DNA of 64,000 nt from Petralouisia muris (GCF_004793545.1 NZ_SRYA01000022.1:1-64000), one strand, 5' to 3'; shown: positions 42,321 to 51,016, counted from the stretch's first letter. Program-made: numbers and translations. The notes: generated by a model not told the origin, from the sequence alone.

Positions 42321-42352
42321 AAAGCCGCCCTATCATCATGCAGGACGGCTTT
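42321..42352. terminator. Hairpin after the surface-protein remnant
   Basis: AAAGCCGCCCT (42321-42331) pairs with AGGACGGCTTT (42342-42352) with one mismatch. It lies five bases beyond the stop codon of the remnant read on the minus strand. The T-run is poor, so termination strength is uncertain. Confidence 0.5.
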
Positions 42353-42356
42353 CTAC

Positions 42357-42916
42357 TTATACTTTCACTTTCTTTGTCTTACTGTAGTTTCCATATACTT
42401 TGCTTCCAGTGGAATCTATTTGATAGGCTCGTACACGTACATAGTAATTTTTCTTCTTTTTAAGCCCTTTCACAGTTTTTGACAAGGAGGAAGTATTAAA
42501 TTTTTTCACAGAAGATTTGAATTTTTTACTGGTAGAATAACAGATTTCATATCCATCTGAACCGCTAATTTTTCGGTATTTTAGACAGACATTGTCCCGC
42601 CATCCATCCTAATATAATAAGTTCCTTTTAGAAGATTTAGCGTTACCTTTGATTTTTTTGAAAGATTTATTTTAAAATAGTGATATTTATTGGGAAACAA
42701 TAAATCCTTCACTATTTTTCCCTTTTTCAAAGATACGGCATTTTTAGCGCTTGTTCCAGATTTGCTTACCTTCCCAACTGCTGTAAAAGTATAGCGGATG
42801 TTATATTTCTGATCGCCGCTTACTGCCATATAATATGTTCCCTTTTTCACTGCCCATGAAAAAGAATAATTTTTACCTTGATTCAGGATATTACTGTTGC
42901 TTGATAATTTCTTTTT
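42357..42916 (-). pseudogene. Frameshifted 3' remnant of a surface protein (PPC-like and Fn3-like domains)
   Basis: One frame (42581-42850, extending open to 42916) encodes a bacterial pre-peptidase C-terminal-like domain with two KGTYY turns (VKKGTYYMAVSGDQ and LLKGTYYIRMDGG). It stops at 42581. The next frame continues directly as NVCLKYRKISGSDGYEICYS and ends with KNYYVRVRAYQIDSTGSKVY, a fibronectin-III-like domain of the type seen at the C-terminus of clostridial secreted proteins. A one-base change in the GGCGGG run near 42597-42602 would restore one protein. The 5' part is missing; a stop lies at 42917. Confidence 0.8.
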
Positions 42917-43012
42917 CTAAGACTATAGCTATAAAAACATTAAAGTTAAGATATCATTTTTTATAATTCGAAGATATTGTCGCCTAAAATAATTTCAATC
43001 TTGAGGTATGCC

Positions 43013-43330
43013 ATGAAAGACTTAGATTTTGCCTTCATCGGACAGAGAATTCGGGAAATTCGGAACGAAAAAATGCTAACACAGGAATACATTGCCCATG
43101 CGGTAGATGTAAATGTTTCCCATATCAGTAATATAGAAACAAACAAAGTTAAAGTAAGCCTTACTCTTTTGGTACGGATCTGCAACGTATTGGATACTAC
43201 CATCGATTATATTCTGGAAAATGAGTATCACTCATCTGATTCAGTCATTGAACATGAGCTTATAAATATTTTTCGGGAAATGGAGAAAGAAAGACAGGAA
43301 ACTTTGCTTCGAATAGCTAAAATTCTGTAA
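43013..43330 (+). CDS. XRE-family transcriptional regulator
   Basis: The 105-residue protein has a Cro/CI helix-turn-helix (IGQRIREIRNEKMLTQEYIA then VSHISNIETNKVKVSLTLLV) and a helical C-terminal part that may dimerise. The ATG at 43013 has GAGGT six bases upstream. It stands alone between a decayed gene and an AraC-type regulator on the opposite strand, so its target is unknown. Confidence 0.88.
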   Translation: MKDLDFAFIGQRIREIRNEKMLTQEYIAHAVDVNVSHISNIETNKVKVSLTLLVRICNVLDTTIDYILENEYHSSDSVIEHELINIFREMEKERQETLLRIAKIL

Positions 43331-43387
43331 TTTTTTACACTATTTATCATAATAAATAGTATCATCTATGATATGTCGCCAAGAAGA

Positions 43388-43484
43388 AAGAATGCCGAAA
43401 AATGGATTCTATGGCAATATATTTGTGGATTTTAAAAAGAACCCGTATATATTGTAGAAATCCGTTTATTTTCGACATTCTTTT
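43388..43484. repeat. Imperfect inverted repeat of about 95 bp
   Basis: The left arm AAAGAATGCCGAAAA...TGGATTCTA...CAATATAT (43388-43421) is complementary, with small gaps, to TATATTGTAGAAATCC...TTTTCGACATTCTTT (43446-43484). It may be a relic of a miniature transposable element or a long terminator hairpin between the convergent genes ending at 43330 and 43507. Confidence 0.55.
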
Positions 43485-43506
43485 TCGAAATTGTAGCTAT
43501 TAACGA

Positions 43507-44376
43507 TTATAACAGCACACTTTTTGTCTCATTTTTCTTTCTTACAGGAATCCACACCTCATACTTGGCGTTCTCAGGATCAGGATTCAAGTAAACCTCA
43601 ATATCCGGCGCACTCCCATATTCATATCCCGAGGTAGGAAGCCATTCTGTAACAATCCTTTTTTCCAGCTCCTGGATGGACTGATTAGATCCGGAACCTG
43701 GAAAAATTGCCCATGTTGCAGCCGGAACTTTATACTCTTCCAATCCTTCACATTCTTTCGAACTGGCAACTGCAATATAATACCTCCAAGGTTCCTCTTC
43801 ATTGCAGGTACTGACTCCCAATACTCCCATTGGTTTTGCATCCATCTTTCCAATAAGTGTTTGCAATGTACCGTTGACAGAAACCTCCTGCCACTTTGAT
43901 GGGATAACTGCAAAATTTTTTTCAATTTCCTTTTCCAAAGGCACAGAAACCCCAACAATACGAAATGCGTCTTTTGTTTCAATTCGGTATTTCATCTCTT
44001 CGACTCCTTTCACGGTAAGCTTAAATGCAATCGGAGGAAAGGATTTGACAGACACCCCTTCCGCTTTTATGGCAGAAGGGGCAATTCCATGAATGGACTG
44101 AAAAGCTCTGTTAAATGCAGTGGGAGAGCTATACCCATACTTCTCCGCCACATCAATAATTTTAACTTCACCACCTTGTAAATCCACGGCTGCCAATGAC
44201 ATTTTTCTCTTTCGAATATACTCAGACAATGGCATGCCTGCCATATAAGAAAACATTCTCTGAAAATGATAGGAGGAACATCCGGCAATCCGTCCAAGCT
44301 CTTCGTAATCCACTTTATCCGTAAGATGTTCTTCCATATAATTAATTGCCTGATTCAATCTTTCAATCCATTCCAT
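43507..44376 (-). CDS. AraC-family regulator with GyrI-like effector domain
   Basis: The 289-residue protein has an N-terminal AraC DNA-binding domain (HTH 1 YEELGRIAGCSSYHFQRMF, HTH 2 IIDVAEKYGYSSPTAFNRAF). A GyrI-like/BacteriDE small-molecule domain follows from about residue 125 (RIVGVSVPLEKEIEKNF) and ends with YEVWIPVRKK. This Rob/SoxS-like plan is common in regulators of drug export. ATG at 44376 and GTG at 44382 are both possible; GGAG stands ten and four bases upstream respectively. No target gene is evident next to it. Confidence 0.9.
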   Translation of the reverse strand: MEWIERLNQAINYMEEHLTDKVDYEELGRIAGCSSYHFQRMFSYMAGMPLSEYIRKRKMSLAAVDLQGGEVKIIDVAEKYGYSSPTAFNRAFQSIHGIAPSAIKAEGVSVKSFPPIAFKLTVKGVEEMKYRIETKDAFRIVGVSVPLEKEIEKNFAVIPSKWQEVSVNGTLQTLIGKMDAKPMGVLGVSTCNEEEPWRYYIAVASSKECEGLEEYKVPAATWAIFPGSGSNQSIQELEKRIVTEWLPTSGYEYGSAPDIEVYLNPDPENAKYEVWIPVRKKNETKSVLL

Positions 44377-44506
44377 TGTCACTTCACTCCTTTTTCATAT
44401 AAATTCTAACAACCTTTGACAAATTTGTCCTCTCTTTCTCTGCACAAAAAAGAGAGAAATAAGCGCCGTAAATCATCTGGGCATTATTATACGCTTACCA
44501 CTTATA

Positions 44507-44565
44507 TTTTTCAATAAACCGACTATCCGAAATTTATTGAAAAAGAAATTTGTTTCTCCTATAAT
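44507..44565 (+). promoter_or_regulatory. Promoter with inverted-repeat operator before the LytTR gene
   Basis: TTGAAA (44537-44542) and TATAAT (44560-44565) have 17-base spacing. A perfect 12-bp inverted repeat, TTTTTCAATAAA at 44507-44518 and TTTATTGAAAAA at 44533-44544, overlaps the -35 hexamer and may be an autoregulatory site. Confidence 0.65.
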
Positions 44566-44587
44566 GACAACACGAGGAGGTGATACC

Positions 44588-45028
44588 ATGCAGGTTGAAA
44601 TTAAAATTGACGAATCCTGCAGGGAACCGAAAATTATCATCCTAACTGCCGCCATGACAGAGGAGGTCAGCGATATCATTAAAAAGTTATCGGAACATGT
44701 TCCTCAGATCATTTCCGGCAGTAAGGATGGAAAAATCGAAGTTCTGGAACAAGAAGATTTAATTCGGATATACACAAGCGCTAAAAAAGTGTTTGCAGTA
44801 ACCGGCAAAGGAACCTATCTGTTACGGCTCAGACTATATGAGGCAGAAGAACGGCTGAATCCCCATCAGTTTATCCGTATCTCCAATTCAGAAATTATTA
44901 ATTTAAAAAAAGTAAATAACTTTGATCTGAGCTTTACTGGTACAATTTGTGTTAAGTTATTAAATAATGATATAACTTATGTTTCAAGACGGTATGTCAA
45001 CAAAATCAAAAAAATATTAGGATTATGA
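44588..45028 (+). CDS. LytTR-domain DNA-binding protein
   Basis: The 146-residue protein has a short N-terminal region and a C-terminal LytTR domain from about residue 50. The domain holds LYEAEERLNPHQFIRISNSEIINLKKV, cited by HQFIRISNSEIINL, and ends with YVSRRYVNKIKKILGL, the usual LytTR finish. It lacks a receiver domain. Such short LytTR proteins are typically paired with a DUF3021 membrane protein that inhibits them, and that gene follows after 10 bases. GAGGAGG precedes the ATG at 44588. Confidence 0.92.
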   Translation: MQVEIKIDESCREPKIIILTAAMTEEVSDIIKKLSEHVPQIISGSKDGKIEVLEQEDLIRIYTSAKKVFAVTGKGTYLLRLRLYEAEERLNPHQFIRISNSEIINLKKVNNFDLSFTGTICVKLLNNDITYVSRRYVNKIKKILGL

Positions 45029-45038
45029 GGTGAGCGAT

Positions 45039-45509
45039 ATGAAGAAAAAAATATTTTTACGCAGTGCAGTTGGTTTTCCCATTGGAGTTACTATCGGCTA
45101 TTTTATCACAATAATCTTATCTTTTGCATATGGAAATGGGTATTATTCCCCTTGTGTTCCGGAACTGATTGACAAGATGGGTAATGAAGTTAACGCCGTT
45201 TTGCTTCAGACCCTATTATGTGGAATACTTGGAATTGGATTTGCAGGCTCCTCATTCATCTGGGAAATAGAACATTGGGGCATCACAAAACAGACAGGAA
45301 TTTATTTCCTGGTTATATCTGTTCTTATGATGCCAGCCGCATATTTCAATTATTGGATGGAACATAGTATCAAAGGATTTTTCAGTTATTTTGGAATTTT
45401 CTTTTTCATTTTTGTTATAATATGGATTGTGGAATTTATCATTAGTAAACGTAATGTTAGAGAACTGAATAATTATCTTGATAAAGCAAAAGATTCAAAA
45501 AGAAAATAA
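45039..45509 (+). CDS. DUF3021 membrane protein, partner of LytTR regulator
   Basis: The 156-residue protein has four membrane segments (start MKKKIFLRSAVGFPIGVTIG) and a charged C-terminal helix. It matches the DUF3021 family. In described LytTR regulatory systems of streptococci the membrane partner restrains the regulator; here that is inference from gene pairing. The ATG at 45039 has GAGGTG five bases upstream; the GTG at 45030 is part of that site. Confidence 0.88.
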   Translation: MKKKIFLRSAVGFPIGVTIGYFITIILSFAYGNGYYSPCVPELIDKMGNEVNAVLLQTLLCGILGIGFAGSSFIWEIEHWGITKQTGIYFLVISVLMMPAAYFNYWMEHSIKGFFSYFGIFFFIFVIIWIVEFIISKRNVRELNNYLDKAKDSKRK

Positions 45510-45519
45510 TCGTTATATC

Positions 45520-45561
45520 TACCTAAAACCAGAAAAATTCACTATTTTCCTGGTTTTAGGT
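45520..45561. terminator. Hairpin between convergent genes
   Basis: ACCTAAAACCAG (45521-45532) and CTGGTTTTAGGT (45550-45561) are perfectly complementary with a 17-base loop. It lies between the DUF3021 gene and the convergent gene ending at 45599. No strong T-run follows. Confidence 0.65.
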
Positions 45562-45598
45562 ATGACCTTCCAGATTCTTCTCCAAATATGATTAAAAA

Positions 45599-46441
45599 TT
45601 AAATTTTTCTTTTATTTTTATAATGTTTCCATTTTTTCAGAGCTTCCGGATAATTTCTGGACTTCATACCTGGAAATGCCTTCATCAGACGCTTTATGCC
45701 AAAGCTTTCATGTTCCAAAAGAGCCTCAAATTCCTGCTGGAGCCGTTTTATCCGTTCCTCAATTTCTTCACGGCTTTCTGTTAATTCTGCTGCTTTTATC
45801 TCAATGCTTTCTTTCAGCTCTTCTCTTTTTTCTACAACTGCCGTTACGCCCTCATAAATATTTTCACCAATTTCATCTGATATTTCCCGTATTCTGAAAG
45901 CCGCTTCATCCATAAGCTTCAGATGCTTATTGAATTTCAGTATTGTGCTGAAAGTAATTGCAAAATCCGCCGCAAACAAAACCGAAAGCACTGACAACAT
46001 TACTGTGCCGGGAATTCTCGGAATATCTTTCACCAATTTGTAAACGCCTGGATGAATCACATCCATCACCATAGTACATCCAATTCCCCACAAAATAGAA
46101 AATTTCAGACAGACATACCCACAAATATTAAAATTCTCATCAGAATAATCCCACCATTGGTTATGGAATAATTTTTCCAACAAAAATCCTGTCGCAAATT
46201 CAATAACGGTAGTAAGTATCACAGACCCTAGAAAAAGCATAAGAAAATTTTTCTTTAAAGGGGTTAAAATCACAATCACCACCAGAACCCCGCAGCCATA
46301 TATGGGGCAGACAGGACCATTCAGAAATCCCCTGTTTACAAACTGCTTCAGTTCCAATGCTGCATAAGCTACTTCTGTGCACCAGCCTAAAAATGCATAA
46401 ATCAGAAAAATCCAGGCTATCTCGTAAAATGATACTGGCAT
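45599..46441 (-). CDS. CmpB-like (putative ABC-transporter type IV) membrane protein
   Basis: The 280-residue protein has about five membrane helices in the first 165 residues and a long charged coiled-coil tail (about 180-260). The motifs FLGWCTEVAYAALELKQFVN, RGFLNGPVCPIYGCG and WWDYSDENFNICGYVCLKFS are diagnostic of the family named 'putative ABC-transporter type IV' (PF06541). Despite the name no transport function is shown. It lies downstream of telA in the same direction. Confidence 0.87.
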   Translation of the reverse strand: MPVSFYEIAWIFLIYAFLGWCTEVAYAALELKQFVNRGFLNGPVCPIYGCGVLVVIVILTPLKKNFLMLFLGSVILTTVIEFATGFLLEKLFHNQWWDYSDENFNICGYVCLKFSILWGIGCTMVMDVIHPGVYKLVKDIPRIPGTVMLSVLSVLFAADFAITFSTILKFNKHLKLMDEAAFRIREISDEIGENIYEGVTAVVEKREELKESIEIKAAELTESREEIEERIKRLQQEFEALLEHESFGIKRLMKAFPGMKSRNYPEALKKWKHYKNKRKI

Positions 46442-46458
46442 AAAATACTCCTTTAATT

Positions 46459-46506
46459 TCTGATATTAATTTCATATTTATCAATAAACTATCTGATATT
46501 AATTTC
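46459..46506. repeat. 15-bp direct repeat, 33-bp period, after the telA stop
   Basis: TCTGATATTAATTTC occurs exactly at 46459-46473 and 46492-46506. The telA stop codon is at 46520. The period equals that of the repeat at the pduV stop codon. Confidence 0.9.
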
Positions 46507-46519
46507 TTTTTCTAATCTG

Positions 46520-47653
46520 CTATCCATGAATCTGAAGAAGTTTCTCTTTTAATTCTCCTTCTAGGCGATTCATCTCTTTCTCAGCTTCTCTGCGCTTTTC
46601 TTTTCCCTCTTTCTGAATTCGCATCACTTCATCTAAAGTGGAAATCAAAGATTCATTCGTCTTACGCAGCGTCTCCATATCAACAATTCCCCGTTCTGAC
46701 TCTTTTGCCGTTTCCACCGTGGCAATCTTTAGACGCTCTGCATTTTTCATCAATAACTCATTGGTTAAATCTGTCACTTCCCGCTGAGCCTGAGCCGCCT
46801 GAGCGGAATGCTCCACACCCATAGCAAGAACCATTTGGCTCTTCCACAGAGGAATGGTATTCACAATGGTAGATTGAATTTTCTCTACCATAACAGTGTC
46901 ATTATTCTGTACCAAACGGATCTGAGGGGCAGTCTGAATGGAAATCATTCTGGTTAATTCCAAATCATGTATTTTTTTCTCAAACCGGGTACAAAGAGAT
47001 TCCAAATCTTTGGCTTCCTGTGCATCCTCCGGCAGCCCGGAATGATTTGCTTTTTCTATTAATTCTGTAAGCTCTGTCTTTCTCACCAGTTCTAATTTTC
47101 TCTTTCCTGCCAGAATATACATGGAAAGTTCTTTAAAGTATATCTTATTCTGTTCATACATTTTGTCCAGAATTGCAGCATCTTTCATCAACTGTACCTG
47201 ATGTCCTTCCAAAATCTTACAGATTTTATTAACATTTGTCTCTGCCTTATCATATTTCGCCTTTAAAGCTGTCAGCTTGTTGGAAGTTTTCTTAAACCTT
47301 GCCAAAAATCCTTTTTCTTCTTCAGCATCAAAGCCTTTCAATTCCGTTACTACTCCTGTCAGCAAATCACCAATCTCTCCCAAATCCTTGGTCTGTACAT
47401 TTTGCAACGCTTTTTCTGAGAAATCTGCCATTTTTTTCTGAGTGCCTGCGCCATACTGCAGCACTATATTAGAATTGTGCAAATCTATCTGATTGGTAAA
47501 CTGATCGATCATCCTGCGTTCTTCTTCCGTGAGAATATTATCATCCCAGGCTGGTTCTGCTGGCTCTTTTTTATCTTCTATAATCTCTTCCTTTTCTGGA
47601 AAAGGCTCTAACGTTAATACTGGAGCATTTGAAAATTCTAATCCTTCACTCAT
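46520..47653 (-). CDS. telA: TelA family protein (toxic anion resistance)
   Basis: The 377-residue, mostly helical cytoplasmic protein belongs to the TelA family. Typical stretches are LTEEERRMIDQFTNQIDLHN near residue 40, the central coiled coil and the late block IVNTIPLWKSQMVLAMGVEH followed by TDLTNELLMKNAERLK. The family was named for tellurite resistance, and related proteins affect resistance to cell-envelope antimicrobials. It is encoded downstream of an XpaC-like protein, the usual partner. Confidence 0.92.
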   Translation of the reverse strand: MSEGLEFSNAPVLTLEPFPEKEEIIEDKKEPAEPAWDDNILTEEERRMIDQFTNQIDLHNSNIVLQYGAGTQKKMADFSEKALQNVQTKDLGEIGDLLTGVVTELKGFDAEEEKGFLARFKKTSNKLTALKAKYDKAETNVNKICKILEGHQVQLMKDAAILDKMYEQNKIYFKELSMYILAGKRKLELVRKTELTELIEKANHSGLPEDAQEAKDLESLCTRFEKKIHDLELTRMISIQTAPQIRLVQNNDTVMVEKIQSTIVNTIPLWKSQMVLAMGVEHSAQAAQAQREVTDLTNELLMKNAERLKIATVETAKESERGIVDMETLRKTNESLISTLDEVMRIQKEGKEKRREAEKEMNRLEGELKEKLLQIHG

Positions 47654-47763
47654 GTTTTTCCTCCGCTTTTCTTATCCTTTTTTCTGTTATATTATGACTT
47701 AATTTGTATGTTTTCATATTTTATTCAAATATCAGTTAAAACAAAAAGTTTAATCTACTTATA

Positions 47764-48993
47764 CTATTTAAAATCATTGCCCGTTAAACCCTCCTGTGCC
47801 AGCATAGTATGCAACACTGAGATATCAGAAGATACATCCCAGGCCACTTCTTCAAACAGGCTGTCCAACAATCTTTCAAATGCAAGATTCAGCGTATCCA
47901 ATGTCTGTTCAATTTCTGTTTTAGACGATCTGATATTCTCTCCCTGAACAGGCTGGCTGTCCAGTTGCTGATATGCCTCTAACAATTTCACTGTAGTGGG
48001 TAAATAATATTCCATCAATTTCTGAATATCATCCAGAGCATCTGGATCTTCCTTCACCCGATCAAATATTTTCTGAATCAGCATTTCCATATGGGAAATT
48101 TTGCTGGTAATCTCTTCTTCCGAAATGTTCTGATTGCACTCCCGAATTTTACGGATATACTCTTTTCCCTCTGAAATTACTTTCTCAACCTCAGGATTCC
48201 GGCTGCCCTCACTGGTTTTAGAACGATTCTGCCTCTCTGTTTCCAACTGTATTTGCTCTATCCGCTGCTTCTGGATATTCTGGTATTCCTGATATGTGTC
48301 GTGACTTACAATCAAACATGTATTATCATGATCCAGATGTCCCTGCCGAAACCAGCCTTTTTCAATCATTTTCTTTAAATCCTTTGCCACAAACCGGAAA
48401 GATTTTCCATTCTTATCTGCCAATTCCTTAATATTGCAATAAGTTCTCCCCCGCAGCTGTGCAATATAATTCCGATATCTCTTTAATCCCGACAAAATAC
48501 TGCTTCCCTTCCAGGCCATAATTCCGCTTCCCAAAAGTAAAGGAACCAAAACAGAAAGTGCAATTTTAATTCCAATAGGAAAGCTGCCCAAAAAGAAACT
48601 TACAAGAAATAAAATCATGATTGTAATTCCGATTCCAGCACTAAAGGTGTAACCGCATACTGCCAATACCCATCCTCCAGCTTTCAGGGAAGTATTTTTC
48701 TTAAATAACTCAGGACTTACATCTGTATTTGGCACCTTCAGAGAATTCTGCCCATATTGGTTATTCTGACAATTTCTTTCCCATTCTCTCTGTTTTTCTT
48801 TATTCTGATAAGAGAGAAAAGAAGCCCTATTCACCGCATCTCCTGCCGTTTTCAAACCTTTCTGGAGGGTATTGACTGCCTCATTCACTGAATTTGTAAT
48901 GGCTTTATTCAACTGATTAAAATCTTGAGAATTAATGGCGTCATCTACAAGATCTTTAATATCCTTCCCAAATTTCTCCCATTCGTTATTCAT
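47764..48993 (-). CDS. xpaC: XpaC-like protein (5-bromo-4-chloroindolyl phosphate hydrolysis protein)
   Basis: The 409-residue protein has a soluble N-terminus, two adjacent membrane segments (about 95-160: GWVLAVCGYTFSAGIGITIM and IKIALSVLVPLLLGSG) and a C-terminal cytoplasmic helical part from about 190 (YIAQLRGRTYCNIKELADKN, then FVAKDLKKMIEKGWF). It matches the XpaC family that accompanies TelA. The N-terminal about 90 residues are polar and Gln/Asn-rich. The ATG at 48993 has GGAGG five bases upstream. It shares a divergent intergenic region with the COG3044 ATPase. Confidence 0.88.
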   Translation of the reverse strand: MNNEWEKFGKDIKDLVDDAINSQDFNQLNKAITNSVNEAVNTLQKGLKTAGDAVNRASFLSYQNKEKQREWERNCQNNQYGQNSLKVPNTDVSPELFKKNTSLKAGGWVLAVCGYTFSAGIGITIMILFLVSFFLGSFPIGIKIALSVLVPLLLGSGIMAWKGSSILSGLKRYRNYIAQLRGRTYCNIKELADKNGKSFRFVAKDLKKMIEKGWFRQGHLDHDNTCLIVSHDTYQEYQNIQKQRIEQIQLETERQNRSKTSEGSRNPEVEKVISEGKEYIRKIRECNQNISEEEITSKISHMEMLIQKIFDRVKEDPDALDDIQKLMEYYLPTTVKLLEAYQQLDSQPVQGENIRSSKTEIEQTLDTLNLAFERLLDSLFEEVAWDVSSDISVLHTMLAQEGLTGNDFK

Positions 48994-49035
48994 GCATGCC
49001 TCCAAATCTCTTCTTTTGATATCATTTACAATCAT

Positions 49036-49064
49036 ATTATGAACTATCGTTCCCTCAAAATCAA
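49036..49064 (-). promoter_or_regulatory. Promoter of the xpaC-telA operon
   Basis: On the minus strand TTGATT (49059-49064) and CATAAT (49036-49041) have 17-base spacing. Transcription starts about 35 bases before the xpaC ATG. Confidence 0.6.
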
Positions 49065-49092
49065 TACTTTCTTATTGGATCTTCCATTTCTA

Positions 49093-49121
49093 TTGTGTTA
49101 TTTTTCCCTGGATGATACAAT
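49093..49121 (+). promoter_or_regulatory. Promoter of the COG3044 ATPase gene
   Basis: TTGTGT (49093-49098) and TACAAT (49116-49121) have 17-base spacing, about 25 bases before the ATG. It is divergent from the xpaC promoter, with the -35 hexamers about 30 bases apart. Confidence 0.55.
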
Positions 49122-49146
49122 ATCTTGGAAAGTGAGGAATGAAAAT

Positions 49147-50847
49147 ATGAAAACATTTAAGGATTTAAGAGAATTACTGACAAGGATTGACCATAAAGGT
49201 TATCCGGCTTATAAAGATACCAGAGGAAGCTACCAGTTTGAAGGATATATCCTCTCTATCGATCATGTACAGGGAGATCCCTTTGCCGCTCCTTCCAAAG
49301 TCAGCATTCAGGTTCCAGGAAAAACCGCCGGATTTCCTTCTGATTTATTTCAGGAAAAACACAAGCGGACTGCGCTCCAGGACTATCTGATCCGCAAATT
49401 TGCAAGAGAGGCAGAAACCTTTAATTTCAAAGCCAAAGGTTCCGGAAAAAGCGGACTGTTGTCTGTCAGCCGCTGCGGACAGGAAATTTTAGAGCGGACT
49501 GCCTGCGAAATCCGGTTGGATGGAACCGTCATTGTGCGGATGGAAATTGGTTTTCCTGCCAACGGCAGAACCATTAACAGCAGAGAATTAATCAAAATAC
49601 TCTTTGATTTTCTTCCAGGCTGTGTGAAGAAATCCTTATTTTATGCTTCCTTGAACAAAGCGGATGTTCAGAAAAATGCAGAGCTTGCAGAAGATCAACA
49701 ATATATCAGGGAACAGCTTCCAAAGTTAGGGCTTGCCGCTTTTGTTGCCAACGGCTCCATACTTCCAAGAGAATCCGGCGTTTCCAACCGCCCCATGAAA
49801 CAAGCTGTTGCTTTTCAGTCTCCAAAATCTATGGAAGTTTCAATTGATCTTCCTAATTACGGTAAGATTGCCGGTATGGGAATCAAACAGGGCATTACCT
49901 TGATTGTAGGAGGCGGATATCATGGGAAATCTACTTTGTTAAAGGCACTGGAACTGGGCATATACAATCATATTTCCGGCGACGGCCGAGAATACGTGAT
50001 CACCGATGATACAGCTGTGAAAATCCGAGCCGAAGATGGAAGAAGCATTAAACAATCAGATATTTCCATGTTTATCAATAATCTTCCCAATGGAAAAGAT
50101 ACGGTGCATTTCTGCACCCAGGACGCCAGCGGAAGCACTTCTCAGGCGGCCAACGTAATAGAAGCTATGGAAACAGGAACAAATCTGATGCTGATTGATG
50201 AAGACACCAGCGCAACAAATTTTATGATCCGGGATGAACTGATGCAGCGTGTCGTAAACCGTAATTCCGAACCGATTACTCCTTTTATTGACCGGGTACA
50301 GGAACTTTTTAGCCAATACCATATTTCCACAATTCTGGTGGCAGGAAGTTCTGGTTCCTATTTCCATAAGGCTGATTGTATTCTTCAAATGGATCATTAC
50401 CTTCCAAAAGACATTACAGAATTTGCAAAACAAGAAGCCTATGCCTTTCCGATTCCAAATGATCCTGTAAAACCCAGTGATATTCCTTCTTTCCATCGAA
50501 TTGTTAAATCAGACATTAACTTTAAGAAGAACGATAGAATTAAATTAAAAACACAGGGAAGGGATTCTGTATTGATTAATAAAGAAACCATAGATTTGCG
50601 GTATGTAGAACAACTGGCTGATTCCGAACAGTTATCTTCTTTGGGAATTCTTGTAAAATATGCACAGCTTCATATTTTTGACGGTAAAAAAACACTTTCT
50701 GAAGCAGTGGAAGAACTTTGCCGCATACTGAGCACCAAAGGCTTATCTGCTGTCTGTGAGGGAAACTATATCCCCAGCGGGTTTGCCATGCCAAGAAAAC
50801 AAGAGATATTTGCCTGCTTTAACCGGTACCGCTCTTTAAAATTGTAA
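49147..50847 (+). CDS. Predicted ABC-class ATPase (COG3044)
   Basis: The 566-residue soluble protein belongs to the COG3044 group of predicted ABC-type ATPases. The Walker A motif is VGGGYHGKSTLLKALELG near residue 255, the signature-like region lies near 330 (CTQDASGSTSQAANVIEAME) and the Walker B is LMLIDEDTSATNFMIRD. It is followed by the SSGSYF block after TILVAGSS. There is no membrane domain and no substrate is known. The start ATG at 49147 has GAGG nine bases upstream; a longer open frame overlapping xpaC is not used. Confidence 0.88.
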   Translation: MKTFKDLRELLTRIDHKGYPAYKDTRGSYQFEGYILSIDHVQGDPFAAPSKVSIQVPGKTAGFPSDLFQEKHKRTALQDYLIRKFAREAETFNFKAKGSGKSGLLSVSRCGQEILERTACEIRLDGTVIVRMEIGFPANGRTINSRELIKILFDFLPGCVKKSLFYASLNKADVQKNAELAEDQQYIREQLPKLGLAAFVANGSILPRESGVSNRPMKQAVAFQSPKSMEVSIDLPNYGKIAGMGIKQGITLIVGGGYHGKSTLLKALELGIYNHISGDGREYVITDDTAVKIRAEDGRSIKQSDISMFINNLPNGKDTVHFCTQDASGSTSQAANVIEAMETGTNLMLIDEDTSATNFMIRDELMQRVVNRNSEPITPFIDRVQELFSQYHISTILVAGSSGSYFHKADCILQMDHYLPKDITEFAKQEAYAFPIPNDPVKPSDIPSFHRIVKSDINFKKNDRIKLKTQGRDSVLINKETIDLRYVEQLADSEQLSSLGILVKYAQLHIFDGKKTLSEAVEELCRILSTKGLSAVCEGNYIPSGFAMPRKQEIFACFNRYRSLKL

Positions 50848-50861
50848 TTTCAAATATCATC

Positions 50862-50956
50862 GTACCAGTACACTTAATATAATCTGCGCGAAACAACCTT
50901 ATGTTTGGCATATAATATTAAGATATTTAATGTGGATTATACTAGTGTACTGGCAC
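50862..50956. repeat. 95-bp element with 22-bp imperfect terminal inverted repeats
   Basis: The left end GTACCAGTACACTTAATATA (from 50862) and the right end, ending TAGTGTACTGGCAC at 50956, are inverted copies with three differences over 22-23 bases. They enclose about 50 bases of AT-rich DNA without coding potential. This is the shape of a miniature inverted-repeat transposable element. A large operator or terminator is the alternative. No target-site duplication is obvious. Confidence 0.6.
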
Positions 50957-51016
50957 TTGACATTCAAACTAACAGCACTGCAAGTGACTGTACCGGACGC
51001 AGATGGCAATAGTCAA

